A stretch of DNA of 64,000 bases from Ligustrum vulgare (lineage: Eukaryota; Streptophyta; Magnoliopsida; Lamiales; Oleaceae). The translations under genes were made by a program, and so were the position numbers. Positions 1 through 15,067 of this stretch are shown piece by piece. The notes beneath the pieces were generated by a model. It made no database searches, was not told the origin of the DNA, and saw only the letters and a program-made list of their open reading frames with translations. The stretch covers positions 34,752,129 through 34,816,128 of the forward strand of contig OY743180.1 of the NCBI GenBank assembly GCA_963555705.1, written 5' to 3'. How positions within the stretch are numbered: position 1 is the stretch's first letter; the number at the start of each line of letters is the position of its first letter.

Positions 1-3000
1 ATTTTACTCCAACTATGACTTACCTACTCATAGAACTACCCGTACTCGTGTAATAGTTATTACTCACTTCACTCATACTCCGAATCCTATTAACTCAACT
101 AATCTAAATCAAACGCACAATAATTATAAATTCAATATTGAAATCTAAATCGAACTTCTAACTGAAAGATGTGCTTCCCTTGGAAGCAGCTAAGTTGTCC
201 ATATTCTCAGTGTATAGAGTCGAAACCGTTCGGATCACACCTTCTGTAATCAATACAAATAATCAATCATCGTCAAGCAAATCTTAAAAAATATTTTAAA
301 AGTATACAAAAATAAATTGTACAATAATAAATCTATTGCAATACAAAAATATGAAATTTCAAAGCTCTCTTGCTCCAAATAAAAAAAATTCAGTAAGTAT
401 TCCTTACAATTGTTACTCTTAATCCGATATTTGTTAAACTTTAGTTCTTATTTCCACTTACACTCGTACTGCGACATACCTATCCCAAGACCTTCACCTA
501 TCCAAATAAAAGTTATCAACCTCTTCAACTGCTACTCTGACTCTTGTTAACTCAGGAAATCTACTTCAAACAAACAACAATAATGAATTCAAAATTGAAA
601 ACAAAATCTAACAAGCCATAAGAATTTAAATAAATAAACTACTTCTCTTACGAGCTGCTGGGTTGCAGCCAGTCAAAGTGTCCATATTGAAAAGCATCCC
701 GAAAAGATAAGAATTCTACGTACGCAGCTTCTGTATTCGTTAATAACAATCATTCTCAAGCAAATCTTAACAAATATTTAAAAGAAAAAAATAGAAAACA
801 ATGCAATAATAAATATATAGCAATATAAGAAGATGAATTTCCATACACTACTCTTACTTCTACTCATGAAATTTTAATAACCGCTCCTACCTATTGTTAC
901 TCTTACCCCTATTCCTTAAAATTTAGTGTCTACTTCGACTATTACCCGTACTCTTATAATAGTTATTACTCGCTTCACTCCTTCTCAGACTCCCATTATC
1001 TCAAGTAATACTTGACATTATAATAGAGGCTAGGTTGTCGGCATATCTAGTGTGTAGTGTCAAAACAACTCCAAAAGACCAGTATTCTACGAGCACGTCT
1101 TATGCAATCAATACAAATAGTCACTGGCAAGCAAGTCTTAAAAAATATTTTAAAGTGTACAAAAATAAACTGTGCAATAATAAATATACAGCAATACAAA
1201 AACATGAAATTTTAAGAACCGTCCTACCTATTGTAACTCTTACCCCCTATTCGTTAAAATTTTGTGTCTACTTCGAATATTACTCCAACTAGACTTACCT
1301 ACTACTAGAACTACCCGTACACGTGTAATAGTTCTTACTCACTTCACTCCTACTCCGACTCCTATTAACTCAAGTAATCTACATCAAACGCACAATAATT
1401 ATAAATTCAATATTGAAATCTAAATCGAACTTCTAACTAAAAGATGTGCTTCCCTTGGAAGCAGCTAAGTTGTCCATATTCTCAGTGTATGGAGTCGAAA
1501 CCATTCCAAAAGACCAGTATTCTACGACCACACCTTCTGTAATCAATAAAAATAATCAATCATCGTCAAGCAAATCTTAAAAAATAATTTAAAAGTATAC
1601 AAAAATAAATTGTACAATAATAAATCTATTGCAATACAAAAATATGATATTTCATAAACTTCTCTTACTCCAAATATAAAAATTTCAATAATTATTCCTT
1701 ACAGTTGTTACTCTGAATCCCATATTTTTTAAAATTTAGTTCCTATTTCCACTTACACTCGTAATGCGACATACCTATCCCAAGACCTTCCCCTATCCAA
1801 ATAAAATTTATCAACCTCTTCAACTGCTACTCTGACTCCTATTAACTCAGGAAATCTACTTCAAACATACAATAATAATGAATTCAAAATTGAAACCAAA
1901 ATCTAACAAGCCATAAGAATTTAAATAAATAAACTACTTCTCTTACGAGCAGCTGAGTTGCAGCCAGTTCATATTGAAAAGCATCCCGGAAAGATAAGAA
2001 TTCTACGTAAACAGCTTCTGTAATAGTTAATAACAATCATTCTCAAGCAAATCTTAACAAATATTTAAAAGAAAATAATAGAAAACAATGCAATAATAAA
2101 TATATAGCAATATAAGAAGATGAATTTCCATACACTACTCTTACTTCTACTCATGAAATTTTAATAACCGCTCCTACCTATTGTTACTCTTACCCCTATT
2201 CCTTAAAATTTAGTGTCTACTTCCACTGTTACCCGTACTCTTATAATAGTTATTACTCGCTTCATTCCATCTCAGACTCCTATTATCTCAAGTAATCTAC
2301 ATCAAAGATACAATAATAATAAATTCAATATTGAAATCTAAATCGAACTCGACATAATAAACATTTAACTAAAAGAAATACTTCCCTTATAAAAGAGGCT
2401 AGGTTATCGGCATATCGACTGTGTAGTGTCAAAAACGCTCCCAAAGACCAGTATTCTACGAGCACATCTTATGCAATCAATACAAATAATCACTGGCAAG
2501 CAAGTCTTAAAAAATATTTTAAAGTGTACAAAAATAAACTGTGCAATAATAAATATATAGCAATACAAAAACATGAAATTTTAAGAACCGTCCTACCTAT
2601 TGTTACTCTTACCCCCTATTCGTTAAAATTTGGTTTCTACTTCGAATTTTACTCCAACTATGACTTACCTACTCATAGAACTACCCGTACTCGTGTAATA
2701 GTTATTACTCACTTCACTCATACTCCGAATCCTATTAACTCAACTAATCTAAATCAAACGCACAATAATTATAAATTCAATATTGAAATCTAAATCGAAC
2801 TTCTAACTGAAAGATGTGCTTCCCTTGGAAGCAGCTAAGTTGTCCATATTCTCAGTGTATAGAGTCGAAACCGTTCGGATCACACCTTCTGTAATCAATA
2901 CAAATAATCAATCATCGTCAAGCAAATCTTAAAAAATATTTTAAAAGTATACAAAAATAAATTGTACAATAATAAATCTATTGCAATACAAAAATATTAA

Positions 3001-6000
3001 ATTTCAAAGCTCTCTTGCTCCAAATAAAAAAAATTCAGTAAGTATTCCTTACAATTGTTACTCTTAATCCGATATTTGTTAAACTTTAGTTCTTATTTCC
3101 ACTTACACTCGTACTGCGACATACCTATCCCAAGACCTTCACCTATCCAAATAAAAGTTATCAACCTCTTCAACTGCTACTCTGACTCTTGTTAACTCAG
3201 GAAATCTACTTCAAACAAACAACAATAATGAATTCAAAATTGAAAACAAAATCTAACAAGCCATAAGAATTTAAATAAATAAACTACTTCTCTTACGAGC
3301 TGCTGGGTTGCAGCCAGTCAAAGTGTCCATATTGAAAAGCATCCCGAAAAGATAAGAATTCTACGTACGCAGCTTCTGTATTCGTTAATAACAATCATTC
3401 TCAAGCAAATCTTAACAAATATTTAAAAGAAAAAAATAGAAAACAATGCAATAATAAATATATAGGAATATAAGAATATGAATTTCCATACACTACTCTT
3501 ACTTCTACTCATGAAATTTTAATAACCGCTCCTACCTATTGTTACTCTTACCCCTATTCCTTAAAATTTAGTGTCTACTTCGACTATTACCCGTACTCTT
3601 ATAATAGTTATTAATCGCTTCACTCCTTCTCAGACTCCCATTATCTCAAGTAATACTTGACATTATAAAAGAGGCTAGGTTGTCGGCATATCTAGTGTGT
3701 AGTGTCAAAACCACTCCAAAAGACCAGTATTCTACGAGCACGTCTTATGCAATCAATACAAATAGTCACTGGCAAGCAAGTCTTAAAAAATATTTTAAAG
3801 TGTACAAAAATAAACTGTGCAATAATAAATATACAACAATACAAAAACATGAAATTTTAAGAACCGTCCTACCTATTGTAACTCTTACCCCCTATTCGTT
3901 AAAATTTGGTGTCTACTTCGAATATTACTCCAACTAGACTTACCTACTCCTAGAACTACCCGTACATGTGTAATAGTTCTTACTCACTTCACTCCTACTC
4001 CGACTCCTATTAACTCAAGTAATCTACATCAAACGCACAATAATTATAAATTCAATATTGAAATCTAAATCGAACTTTTAACTAAAAGATGTGCTTCCCT
4101 TGGAAGCAGCTAAGTTGTCCATATTCTCAGTGTATGGAGTCAAAACCATTCCAAAAGACCAGTATTCTACGACCACACCTTCTGTAATCAATAAAAATAA
4201 TCAATCATCGTCAAGCAAATCTTAAAAAATAATTTAAAAGTATACAAAAATAAATTGTACAATAATAAATCTATTGCAATACAAAAATATGATATTTCAT
4301 AAACTTCTCTTACTCCAAATATAAAAATTTCAATAAGTATTCCTTAAAGTTGTTACTCTGAATCCCATATTTTTTAAAATTTAGTTCCTATTTCCACTTA
4401 CACTCGTAATGCGACATACCTATCCCAAGACCTTCCCCTATCCAAATAAAATTTATCAACCTCTTCAACTACTACTCTGACTCCTATTAACTCAGGAAAT
4501 CTACTTCAAACATACAATAATAATGAATTCAAAATTGAAAACAAAATCTAACAAGCAATAAGAATTTAAATTAATAAACTACTTCTCTTACGAGCAGCTG
4601 AGTTGCAGCCAGTCCAAGTGTCCATATTGAAAAGCATCCCGAAAAGATAAGAATTCTACGTAAGCAGCTTCTGTAATCGTTAATAACAATCATTCTCAAG
4701 CAATTCTTAACAAATATTTAAAAGAAAAAAATAGAAAACAATGCAATAATAAATATATAGCAATATAAGAATATGAATTTCAATACACTACTCTTACTTC
4801 TACTCATGAAATTTTAATAACCGCTCCTACCTATTGTTACTCTTACCCCTATTCCTTAAAATTTAGTGTCTACTTCGACTATTACCCGTACTCTTATAAT
4901 AGTTATTACTCGCTTCACTCCTTCTCAGACTCCCATTATCTCAAGTAATACTTGACATTATAAAAGAGGCTAGGTTGTCGGCATATCTAGTGTGTAGTGT
5001 CAAAACCACTCCAAAAGACCAGTATTCTACGAGCACGTCTTATGCAATCAATACAAATAGTCACTGGCAAGCAAGTCTTAAAAAATATTTTAAAGTGTAC
5101 AAAAATAAACTGTGCAATAATAAATATACAACAATACAAAAACATGAAATTTTAAGAACCGTCCTACCTATTGTAACTCTTACCCCCTATTCGTTAAAAT
5201 TTGGTTTCTACTTCGAATATTACTCCAACTAGACTTACCTACTCCTAGAACTACCCGTACACGTGTAATAGTTCTTACTTACTTCACTCCTACTCCGACT
5301 CCTATTAACTCAAGTAATCTACATCAAACGCACAATAATTATAAATTCAATATTGAAATCTAAATCGAACTTTTAACTAAAAGATGTGCTTCCCTTGGAA
5401 GCAGCTAAGTTGTCCATATTCTCAGTGTATGGAGTCAAAACCATTCCAAAAGACCAGTATTCTACGACCACACCTTCTGTAATCAATAAAAATAATCAAT
5501 CATCGTCAAGCAAATCTTAAAAAATAATTTAAAAGTATACAAAAATAAATTGTACAATAATAAATCTATTGCAATACAAAAATATGATATTTCATAAACT
5601 TCTCTTACTCCAAATATAAAAATTTCAATAAGTATTCCTTACAGTTGTTACTCTGAATCCCATATTTTTTAAAATTTAGTTCCTATTTCCACTTACACTC
5701 GTAATGCGACATACCTATCCCAAGACCTTCCCCTATCCAAATAAAATTTATCAACCTCTTCAACTACTACTCTGACTCCTATTAACTCAGGAAATCTACT
5801 TCAAACATACAATAATAATGAATTCAAAATTGAAAACAAAATCTAACAAGCAATAAGAATTTAAATTAATAAACTACTTCTCTTACGAGCAGCTGAGTTG
5901 CAGCCAGTCCAAGTGTCCATATTGAAAAGCATCCCGAAAAGATAAGAATTCTACGTAAGCAGCTTCTGTAATCGTTAATAACAATCATTCTCAAGCAATT

Positions 6001-9000
6001 CTTAACAAATATTTAAAAGAAAAAAATAGAAAACAATGCAATAATAAATATATAGCAATATAAGAATATGAATTTCAATACACTACTCTTACTTCTACTC
6101 ATGAAATTTTAATAACCGCTCCTACCTATTGTCACTCTTACCCCTATTCCTTAAAATTTAGTGTCTACTTCGACTATTACCCGTACTCTTATAATAGTTA
6201 TTACTCGCTTCACTCCTTCTCAGACTCCCATTATCTCAAGTAATACTTGACATTATAAAAGAGGCTAGGTTGTCGGCATATCTAGTGTGTAGTGTCAAAA
6301 CCACTCCAAAAGACCAGTATTCTACGAGCACGACTTATGCAATCAATACAAATAATCACTGGCAAGCAAGTCTTAAAAAATATTTTAAAGTGTACAAAAA
6401 TAAACTGTGCAATAATAAATATATAGCAATACAAAAACATGAAATTTTAAGAACCGTCCTACCTATTGTAACTCTTACCCCCTATTCGTTAAAATTTGGT
6501 GTCTACTTCGAATATTACTCCAACTAGACTTACCTACTCCTAGAACTACCCGTACACGTGTAATAGTTATTACTCACTTCACTCCTACTCCGACTCCTAT
6601 TAACTCAAATAATCTACATCAAACGCACAATAATTATAAATTCAATATTGAAATATAAATCGAACTTCTAACTAAAAGATGTGCTTCCCTTGGAAGCGGC
6701 TAAGTTGTCCATATTCTCAGTGTATGGAGTCGAAACCATTCCAAAAGACCAGTATTCTACCACCACACCTTCTGTAATCAATAAAAATAATCAATCATCA
6801 TCAAGCAAATCTTAAAAAATAATTTAAAAGTATACAAAAATAAATTGTACAATAATAAATCTATTGCAATACAAAAATATGATATTTCATAAACTTCTCT
6901 TACTCCAAATAAAAAAATTTCAATAAGTATTCCTTACAGTTGTTACTCTTAATCCCATATATTTTTTAAAATTTAGTTCCTATTTCCACTTACACTCGTA
7001 CTGCGACATACCTATCCCAAGACCTTCCCCAATCCAAATAAAATTTATCGACCTCTTCAACTGCTACTCTGACTCCTACTAACTCAGGAAATCTACTTCA
7101 AACATACAATAATAATGAATTCAAGATTGAAAACAAAATCTAACAAGCAATAAGAATTTAAATAAATAAACTACTTCTCTTACGAGCAGCTTAGTTGCAG
7201 CATGTCCAAGTGTCCATATTGAAAAGCATCCCGAAAAGATAAGAATTCTACGTAAGCAGCTTCTGTAATCATTAATAACAATCATTCTCAAGCAAATCTT
7301 AACAAATATTTAAAAGAAAAAAATACAAAACAATGCAATAATAAATATATAGCAATATAAGAATATGAATTTCCATACACTACTCTTACTTCTACTCATG
7401 AAATTTTAATAACCGCTCCTACCTATTGTTACTCTTATCCCTACTCATGATATTTTAATAACCGCTCCTACCTATTGTTACTCTTACCCCTATTCCTTAA
7501 AATTTAGTGTCTACTTCGACTATTACCCGTACTCTTATAATAGTTATTACTCGTTTCACTCCTTCTCAGACTCCTATTATCTCAAGTAATCTAAATCATA
7601 GATACAATAATAATAAATTATATTTTTGAAATCTAAATCGAACTCGACATAATAAACATTTAACTAAAAGAAATACTTCCCTTATAAAAGAGGCTAGGTT
7701 ATCGGCATATCGAGTGTGTAGTGTCAAAACCGCTCCAAAAGACCAGTATTCTACGAGCACATCTTATGCAATCAATACAAATAATCACTGGAAAGCAAGT
7801 CTTAAAAAATATTTTAAAATGTACAAAAATAAACTGTGCAATAATAAATATATAGCAATACAAAAACATGAAATTTTAAGAACCGTCCTACCCATTGTTA
7901 CTCTTACCCCCTATTCGTTAAAATTTGGTTTCTACTTCGAATATTACTCCAACTATGACTTACCTACTCCTAGAACTACCCGTACTCGTGTAATAGTTAT
8001 TACTCACTTCACTCCTACTCCGACTCCTATTAACTCAAGTAATCTACATCAAACGCACAATAATTATAAATTCAATATTGAAATCTAAATCGAACTTCTA
8101 ACTAAAAGATGTGCTTCCCTTGGAAGCAGCTAAGTTCTCCATATTCTCAGGGTATAGAGTCGAAACCATTCGGACCACACCTTCTGTAATCAATACAAAT
8201 AATCAATCATCGTCAAGCAAATCTTAAAAAATATTTTAAAAGTATACAAATATATATTGTACAATAATAAATCTATTGCAATACAAAAATATGAAATTTC
8301 AAACTTCTCTTGCTCCAAATAAAAAAATTTCAGTAAATATTCCTTACAATTGTTACTCTTAATCCCATATTTTTTAAAATTTAGTTCCTATTTCCACTTA
8401 CACTCGTACTGCGACATACCTATCCCAAGACTTCCCCTATCCAAATAAAAGTTATCAACCTCTTCAACTACTACTCTGACTCCTACTAACTCAGGAAATC
8501 TACTTCAAACATACAATAATAATGAATTCAAAATTGAAAACAAAATCTAACAAGCAATAAGAATTTAAATAAATAAACTACTTCTCTTACGAGCAGCTGA
8601 GTTGCAGCGAGTCCAAGTGTCCATATTGAAAAGCATCCCGAAAAGATAAGAATTCTACGTAAGCAGCTTCTGTAATCGTTAATAACAATCATTCTCAAGC
8701 AAATCTTAACAAATATTTAAAAGAAAAAATTAGAAAACAATGCAATAATAAATATATAGCAATATAAGAATATGAATTTCCATACACTACTCTTACTTCT
8801 ACTCATGAAATTTTAATAACCGCTCCTACCTATTGTTACTCTTACCCCTACTCATGATATTTTAATAACCACTCCTACCTATTGTTACTCTTACCCCTAT
8901 TCCTTAAAATTTAGTGTCTACTTCGACTATTACCCGTACTCTTAAAATAGTTATTACTCGTTTCACTCCTTCTCAGACTCCTATTATCTCAAGTAATCTA

Positions 9001-12000
9001 CATCAAAGATACAATAATAATAAATTATATTTTTGAAATCTAAATCGAACTCGACATAATAAACATTTAACTAAAAGAAATACTTCCCTTATAAAAGAGG
9101 CTAGGTTATCGGCATATCGAGTATGTAGTGTCAAAACCGCTCCAAAAGACCAGTATTCTACGAGCACATCTTATGCAATCAATACAAATAATCACTGGCA
9201 AGCAAGTCTTAAAAAATATTTTAAAGTGTACAAAAATAAACTGTGCAATAATAAATATATAGCAATACAAAAACATGAAATTTTAAGAACCGTCCTACCC
9301 ATTGTTACTCTTACCCCCTATTCGTTAAAATTTGGTTTCTACTTCGAATATTACTCCAACTATGACTTACCTACTCCTAGAAGTACCCGTACTCGTGTAA
9401 TAGTTATTACTCACTTCACTCCTACTCCGACTCCTATTAACTCAAGTACTCTACATCAAACGAACAATAATTATAAATTCAATATTGAAATCTAAATCGA
9501 ACTTCTAACTAAAAGATGTACTTCCCTTGGAAGCAGCTAAGTTGTCCATATTCTCAGGGTATAGAGTCGAAACCATTCGGATCACACCTTCTGTAATCAA
9601 TACAAATAATCAATCATCGTCAAGCAAATCTTAAAAAATATTTTAAAAGTATACAAAAATAAATTGTACAATAATAAATCTATTGCAATACAAAAATATG
9701 AAATTTCAAACTTCTCTTGCTCCAAATAAAAAAAATTCAGTAAGTATTCCTTACAATTGTTACTCTTAATCCCATATTTGTTAAACTTTAGTTCTTATTT
9801 CCACTTACACTCGTACTGCGACATACCTATCCCAAGACCTTCGCCTATCCAAATAAAAGTTATCAACCTCTTCAACTGATACTCTGACTCTTATTAACTC
9901 AGGAAATCTACTTCAAACAAACAATAATAATGAATTCAAAATTGAAAACAAAATCTAACAAGCCATAAGAATTTAAATAAATAAACTACTTCTGTTACGA
10001 GCTGCTGGGTTGCAGCCAGTCAAAGTGTCCATATTGAAAAGCATCCCGAAAAGATAAGAATTCTACGTAAGCAGCTTCTGTAATCGTTAATAACAATCAT
10101 TCTCAAGCAAATCTTAACAAATATTTAAAAGAAAATAATAGAAAACAATGCAATAATAAATATATAGCAATATAAGAAGATGAATTTCCATACACTACTC
10201 TTACTTCTACTCATGATATTTTAATAACCGCTCCTACCTATTGTTACTCTTACCCCTATTCCTTAAAATTTAGTGTCTACTTCGACTATTACCCGTACTC
10301 TTATAATAGTTATTACTCGTTTCACTCCTTCTCAGACTCCTATTATCTCAAGTAATCTACATCAAAGATACAATAATAATAAATTATATTTTTGAAATCT
10401 AAATCGAACTCGACATAATAAACATTTAACTAAAAGAAATACTTCCCTTATAAAAGAGGCTAGGTTATCGGCATATCGAGTGTGTAGTGTCAAAACCGCT
10501 CCAAAAGACCAGTATTCTACGAGCACATCTTATGCAATCAATACAAATAATCACTGGCAAGCAAGTCTTAAAAAATATTTTAAAGTGTACAAAAATAAAC
10601 TGTGCAATAATAAATATATAGCAATACAAATACATGAAATTTTAAGAACTGTCCTACCCATTGTTACTCTTACCCCCTATTCGTTAAAATTTGGTTTCTA
10701 CTTCGAATATTACTCCAAGTATGACTTACCTACTCCTAGAACTACCCGTACTCGTGTAATAGTTATTACTCACTTCACTCCTACTCCGAATCCTATTAAC
10801 TCAAGCAATCTACACCAAACGCACAATAATTATAAATTCAATATTGAAATCTAAATCGAACTTCTAACTAAAAGATGTGCTTCCCTTGGAAGCAGCTAAG
10901 TTGTCCATATTCTCAGTGTATAGTGTCGAAACCATTCCAAAAGACCAGTATTCTACGACCACACCTTCTGTAATCAATAAAAATAATCAATCATCGTCAA
11001 GCAAATCTTAAAAAATATTTTAAAAGGATACAAAAATATATTTTACAATAATAAATCTACTGCAATACAAAAATATGAAATTTCATAAACTTCTCTTCCT
11101 CCAATTAAAAAAATTTCAGTAAGTATTCCTTACAATTGTTACTCTTAATCCCATATTTTTTAAACTTTAGTTCCTATTTCCACTTACACTCGTACTGCGA
11201 AATACCTATCCCAAGACCTTCCCCTATCCAAATAAAAGTTATCAACCTCTTCAACTCCTACTCTGACTCCTATTAACTCAGGAAATCTACTTCAAACGTA
11301 CAATAATAATGAATTCAAAATTGAAAACAAAATCTAACAAGCCATAAGAATTTAAATAAATAAACTACTTTTCTTACGAGCAGCTGAGTTGCAGCCAGTT
11401 CATATTGAAAAGCATCCCGAAAAGATAAGAATTCTACGTAAACAGCTTCTGTAATCGTTAATAACAATCATTCTCAAGCCAATCTTAACAAATATTTAAG
11501 AAAAAATAATAGAAAACAATGCAATAATAAATATATAGCAATATAAGAAGATGGATTTCCACACACTACTCTTACTTCTACTCATGAAATTTTAATAACC
11601 GCTCCTACCTATTGTTACTCTTACCCCTATTCCTTAAAATTTAGTGTCTACTTCGACTATTACCCGTACTCTTATAATAGTTATTACTCGCTTCACTCCT
11701 TCTCAGACTCCTATTATCTCAAGTAATCTACATCAAAGATACAATAATAATAAATTCAATACTGAATTCTAAATCGAACTCGACATAATAAACATTTAAC
11801 TAAAAGAAATACTTCCCTTATAAAAGAGGCTAGGTTATCGGCATATCGAGTGTGTAGTGTCAAAACCGCTCCAAAAGACCAGTATTCTAGGAGCACTTCT
11901 TATTCAATCAATACAAATAATCACTGGCAAGCAAGTCTTAAAAAATATTTTAAAGTGTACAAAAATAAACTGTGCAATAATAAATATATAGCAATACAAA

Positions 12001-12384
12001 AACATGAAATTTTAAGAACCGTCCTACCTATTGTTACTCTTACCCCCTATTCGTTAAAATTTGGTTTCTACTTCGAATATTACTCCAACTATGACTTACC
12101 TACTCCTAGAACTACCCGTACTCGTGTAATAGTTATTACTCACTTCACTCCTACTCCGAATCCTATTAACTCAAGTAATCTACATCAAAAGCACAATAAT
12201 TATAAATTCAATATTGAAAACTAAATCGAACTTCTAACTAAAAGAGGTGGTTCCCTTGGAAGCAGCTAAGTTGTCCATATTCTCAGTGTATAGAGTCGAA
12301 ACAATTCCAAAAGATGAGTATTCTACGACCACACCTTCTGTAATCAATACAAATAATCAATCATCGTCTAGCAAATCTTAACAA
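1..12384. repeat. Satellite array, trimeric higher-order repeat, direct orientation
   Basis: About 9.5 head-to-tail units. Units begin near 1022, 2391, 3667, 4962, 6257, 7686, 9093, 10452 and 11822, so lengths are 1276-1429 bp. Each unit holds three related but diverged subunits: A (starts near GGCTAGGTTGTCGGCATAT), B (AGCAGCTAAGTTGTCCATAT) and C (AGCAGCTGAGTTGCAGCCAG), of roughly 420, 490 and 455 bp. All share a core with CCAAAAGACCAGTATTCTAC and CAAGCAAATCTTAA. Units starting at 3667 and 4962 are almost identical (period 1295). Positions 1-1034 nearly repeat 2646-3679 (offset 2645), so a two-unit block was also copied recently. Subunit A keeps an 85-124 codon open frame in most units, but nothing else suggests coding. 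Confidence 0.95.
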
Positions 12385-13429
12385 ATATGGGATTAAGAGT
12401 AAAAATTGTTAGGAACTGCTACTGAAATTTTTTTATTTGGAGTGAGACAAGTTTATGAAATTTCATATTTTAGTATTGCAATAGATTTATTATTGTAAAG
12501 TTTATTTTTGTATACTTTAAAATATTATTTAAGATTTACTTGACAATGATTAAATATTTGTATTGATTGCAGAAAACGTGCTCGTAGAATACTGGTCTTT
12601 TGGAATGGTTTTAAAACTACACACTTGATATGCCGAATACCTAGTTACTTATAAGGGAATTATTTATTTTAGTGAAATGTTTATTATGGCCAGTTCGATT
12701 TAGTTTTTAATATTGAATTTATTATTAGTGTATGTTTGACGTAGATTACTTGAGTTAATAGGAGTCGGAGTAGGAGTGAAGTGAGTAATAACTATTATAC
12801 GAGTACGGGATGTTGTAGGAGTGTGTAAGTCACAGTTGGAGTAATAGCCGAACTAGACACTAAATTTAACGAATAGGGGTAAGAGTAACAATAGGTTGGA
12901 GCGGTTATTAAAATTTCATAAGTAGAAGTAAGAGTAGTATATGAAATTTCATCTTCTTGTATTGCTATATATGTATTATTGCATTGTTTACTATTATTTT
13001 CGTTAAAATATTTGTTAAGATTTGCTTAAGAAAGATTGTTATTAACGATTACATAAGCTGTTTTCGTAGAATACTTGTCTTTTCGGGATGCTTTTCAATA
13101 TGGACGCTTGGACTGGCTACAACCGTACTTCTCGTAAGGGAAGTAGTTTATTTATTTAAATTCTTATGGCCCTTTAGATTTTGTTTTCAATTTCGAATTC
13201 ATTATTATTGCATGTTTGAAGTAGATTTCTTGAGTTAATAGGAGTCTGACTGGGAGTAGAAGAAGTTGGTAACTTTTATTCGGCTAGGGGAAGGACCTGG
13301 GTATGTCAATGTACGAGTAAAAGTGGAAATAGGAACTAAAGTTTAACAAATATGGGATTAAGAGTAACAATTGTTAGGAACTGCTACTGAAATTTTTTTA
13401 TTTGGAGTAAGACAAGTTTATGAAATTTT
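12385..13429. repeat. Inverted block of the same satellite
   Basis: Here the plus strand carries the reverse complement of the satellite, for example GGTCTTTTGGAATGG near 12595 and GAATACTTGTCTTTTCGGGA near 13070. The left junction falls inside TAACAAATAT, a string present in both orientations, so the breakpoint has about 10 bp of microhomology. The block belongs to the more diverged satellite subtype found to its right. Its right part (about 12780-13255) and the direct DNA at about 13440-13920 form a long inverted repeat centred near 13350. Its left part looks like a B/A chimera. Confidence 0.9.
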
Positions 13430-15067
13430 TTTATTTTCTTCAACTCCCAGTCCGACTCCTATTAACTCAGGAAATCTACTTCAAACATACAATAATAATG
13501 AATTCAAAATTGAAAACAAAATCTAAAGGGCCATAAGAATTTAAATAAATAAACTACTTCCCTTACGAGAAGTACGGTTGTAGCCAGTCCAAGCGTACAT
13601 ATTGAAAAGCATCCCGAAAAGACATTTATTCTACGAAAACAGCTTATGTAATCGTTAATAACAATCTTTCTCAAGCAAATCTTAACAAATATTTTAAAGA
13701 AAATAATAGTAAACAATGCAATAATACATATATAGCAATACAAGAAGATGAAATTTCATACACTACTCTTACTTCTACTTATGAAATTTTAATAACCGCT
13801 CCAACCTATTGTTACTCTTACCCCTATTCGTTAAATTTAGTGTCTACTTCGGCTATTACTCCAACTGTGACTTACACACTCCTACAACATCCCGTACTCG
13901 TAAAATAGTTATTACTCACTTCACTCCTACTCCGACTCCTATTAACTCAAGTAATCTACGTCAAACATACACTAATAATAAATTCAATATTAAAAACTAA
14001 ATCGAACTGGCCATAATAAACATTTCACTAAAAGAAATACTTCCCTTATAAGCAACTAGGTTGTCGGCATATCAAGTGTGTAGTGTCAAAACCATTCCAA
14101 AAGACCAGTATTCTACGAGCACGTCTTCTGCAATCAATACAAATAATCATTCTCAAGCAAATCTTAAATAATATTTTAAAGTATACAAAAATAAACTGTA
14201 CAATAAGAAATATATAGCAATACAAAAACATGAAATTTCTTACACTACTCTTACTTCAACTCTTGAAATTTTAACAACCGCTCCTACCTATTGTTACTCT
14301 TACCCCCTATTCGTTAAAATTTGGTGTCTACTTCGACTATTAGTCCAACTGCGACTTACCTACTCCTAGAACTACCCGTACTCGTGAAATAGTTATTACT
14401 CATTTCACTCCTATTCCGACTCCTATTAACTCAAGTAATCTACATCAAACACACAATAATTATAAATTCAATATTGAAAACTAAATCGAACTTCTAGCTA
14501 AAAGAAATACTTCCCTTAGAACCAATAAAGTTGTCCGTATTCGAAGTGTATAAAGTCAAAACCATTCCAAAAGACCTGTATTCTACGACCACAACTTCTG
14601 AAATCAATACAAATAATCATTGTCAAGAAAATCATAAAAAATATTTTAAAGTATACAAAAATAAACTTTACAATAATAAATCTACTGCAATACTAAAATA
14701 TGAAATTTTATAAACTTGTCTTACTCCAAATAAAAAATTATCAGTAACCGTTCCTAACAATTGTTACTCTTAATCCCATATTTGTTAAACTTTAGTTCCT
14801 ATTTCCACTTTTACTCGTACAGCGACATACCTACCCCAGGTCCTTCCCCTATCCGAATAAAAGTTACCAACTTCTTAAACTTCAACTCCCAGTCCGACTC
14901 CTGTTAACTCAGGAAATCTACTTCAAACGTACAATAATAATGAATTCAAAACTGAAAACAAAATCTAAAGGGCCTTAAGAATTTAAATAAACAAACTACT
15001 TCCCTTACGAGAAGTAGGGTTGTAGCCAGTCCAAGCGTCCATATTGAAAAGCATCCCGAAAAGATAA
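13430..15067. repeat. Satellite array, diverged subtype, direct orientation
   Basis: Same three-subunit order as the first array: C near 13567, A near 14051, B near 14520, C near 15006, giving a unit of about 1.44 kb. The subunits carry subtype-specific differences, such as GAGAAGTAGGGTTGTAGCCA for C and AGCAACTAGGTTGTCGGC for A. It is less homogeneous than 1-12384, as expected of an array edge. The last three bases, TAA (15065-15067), are the left target duplication of the adjacent transposon. Confidence 0.9.

Noticed and set aside
7714..8088. Conserved 85-124 codon open frame in satellite subunit A, repeated in nearly every unit
   Set aside because: It starts at non-ATG codons, its end depends on a single base (TATGACT versus TAGACT), and it has no protein features. 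Repeat homogenisation explains the conservation.
12957..13743. Hydrophobic open frames on both strands (12957-13238 plus, 13504-13743 minus) that look like a duplicated membrane protein
   Set aside because: They are the reverse strand of satellite subunit C, present twice because of the inversion.
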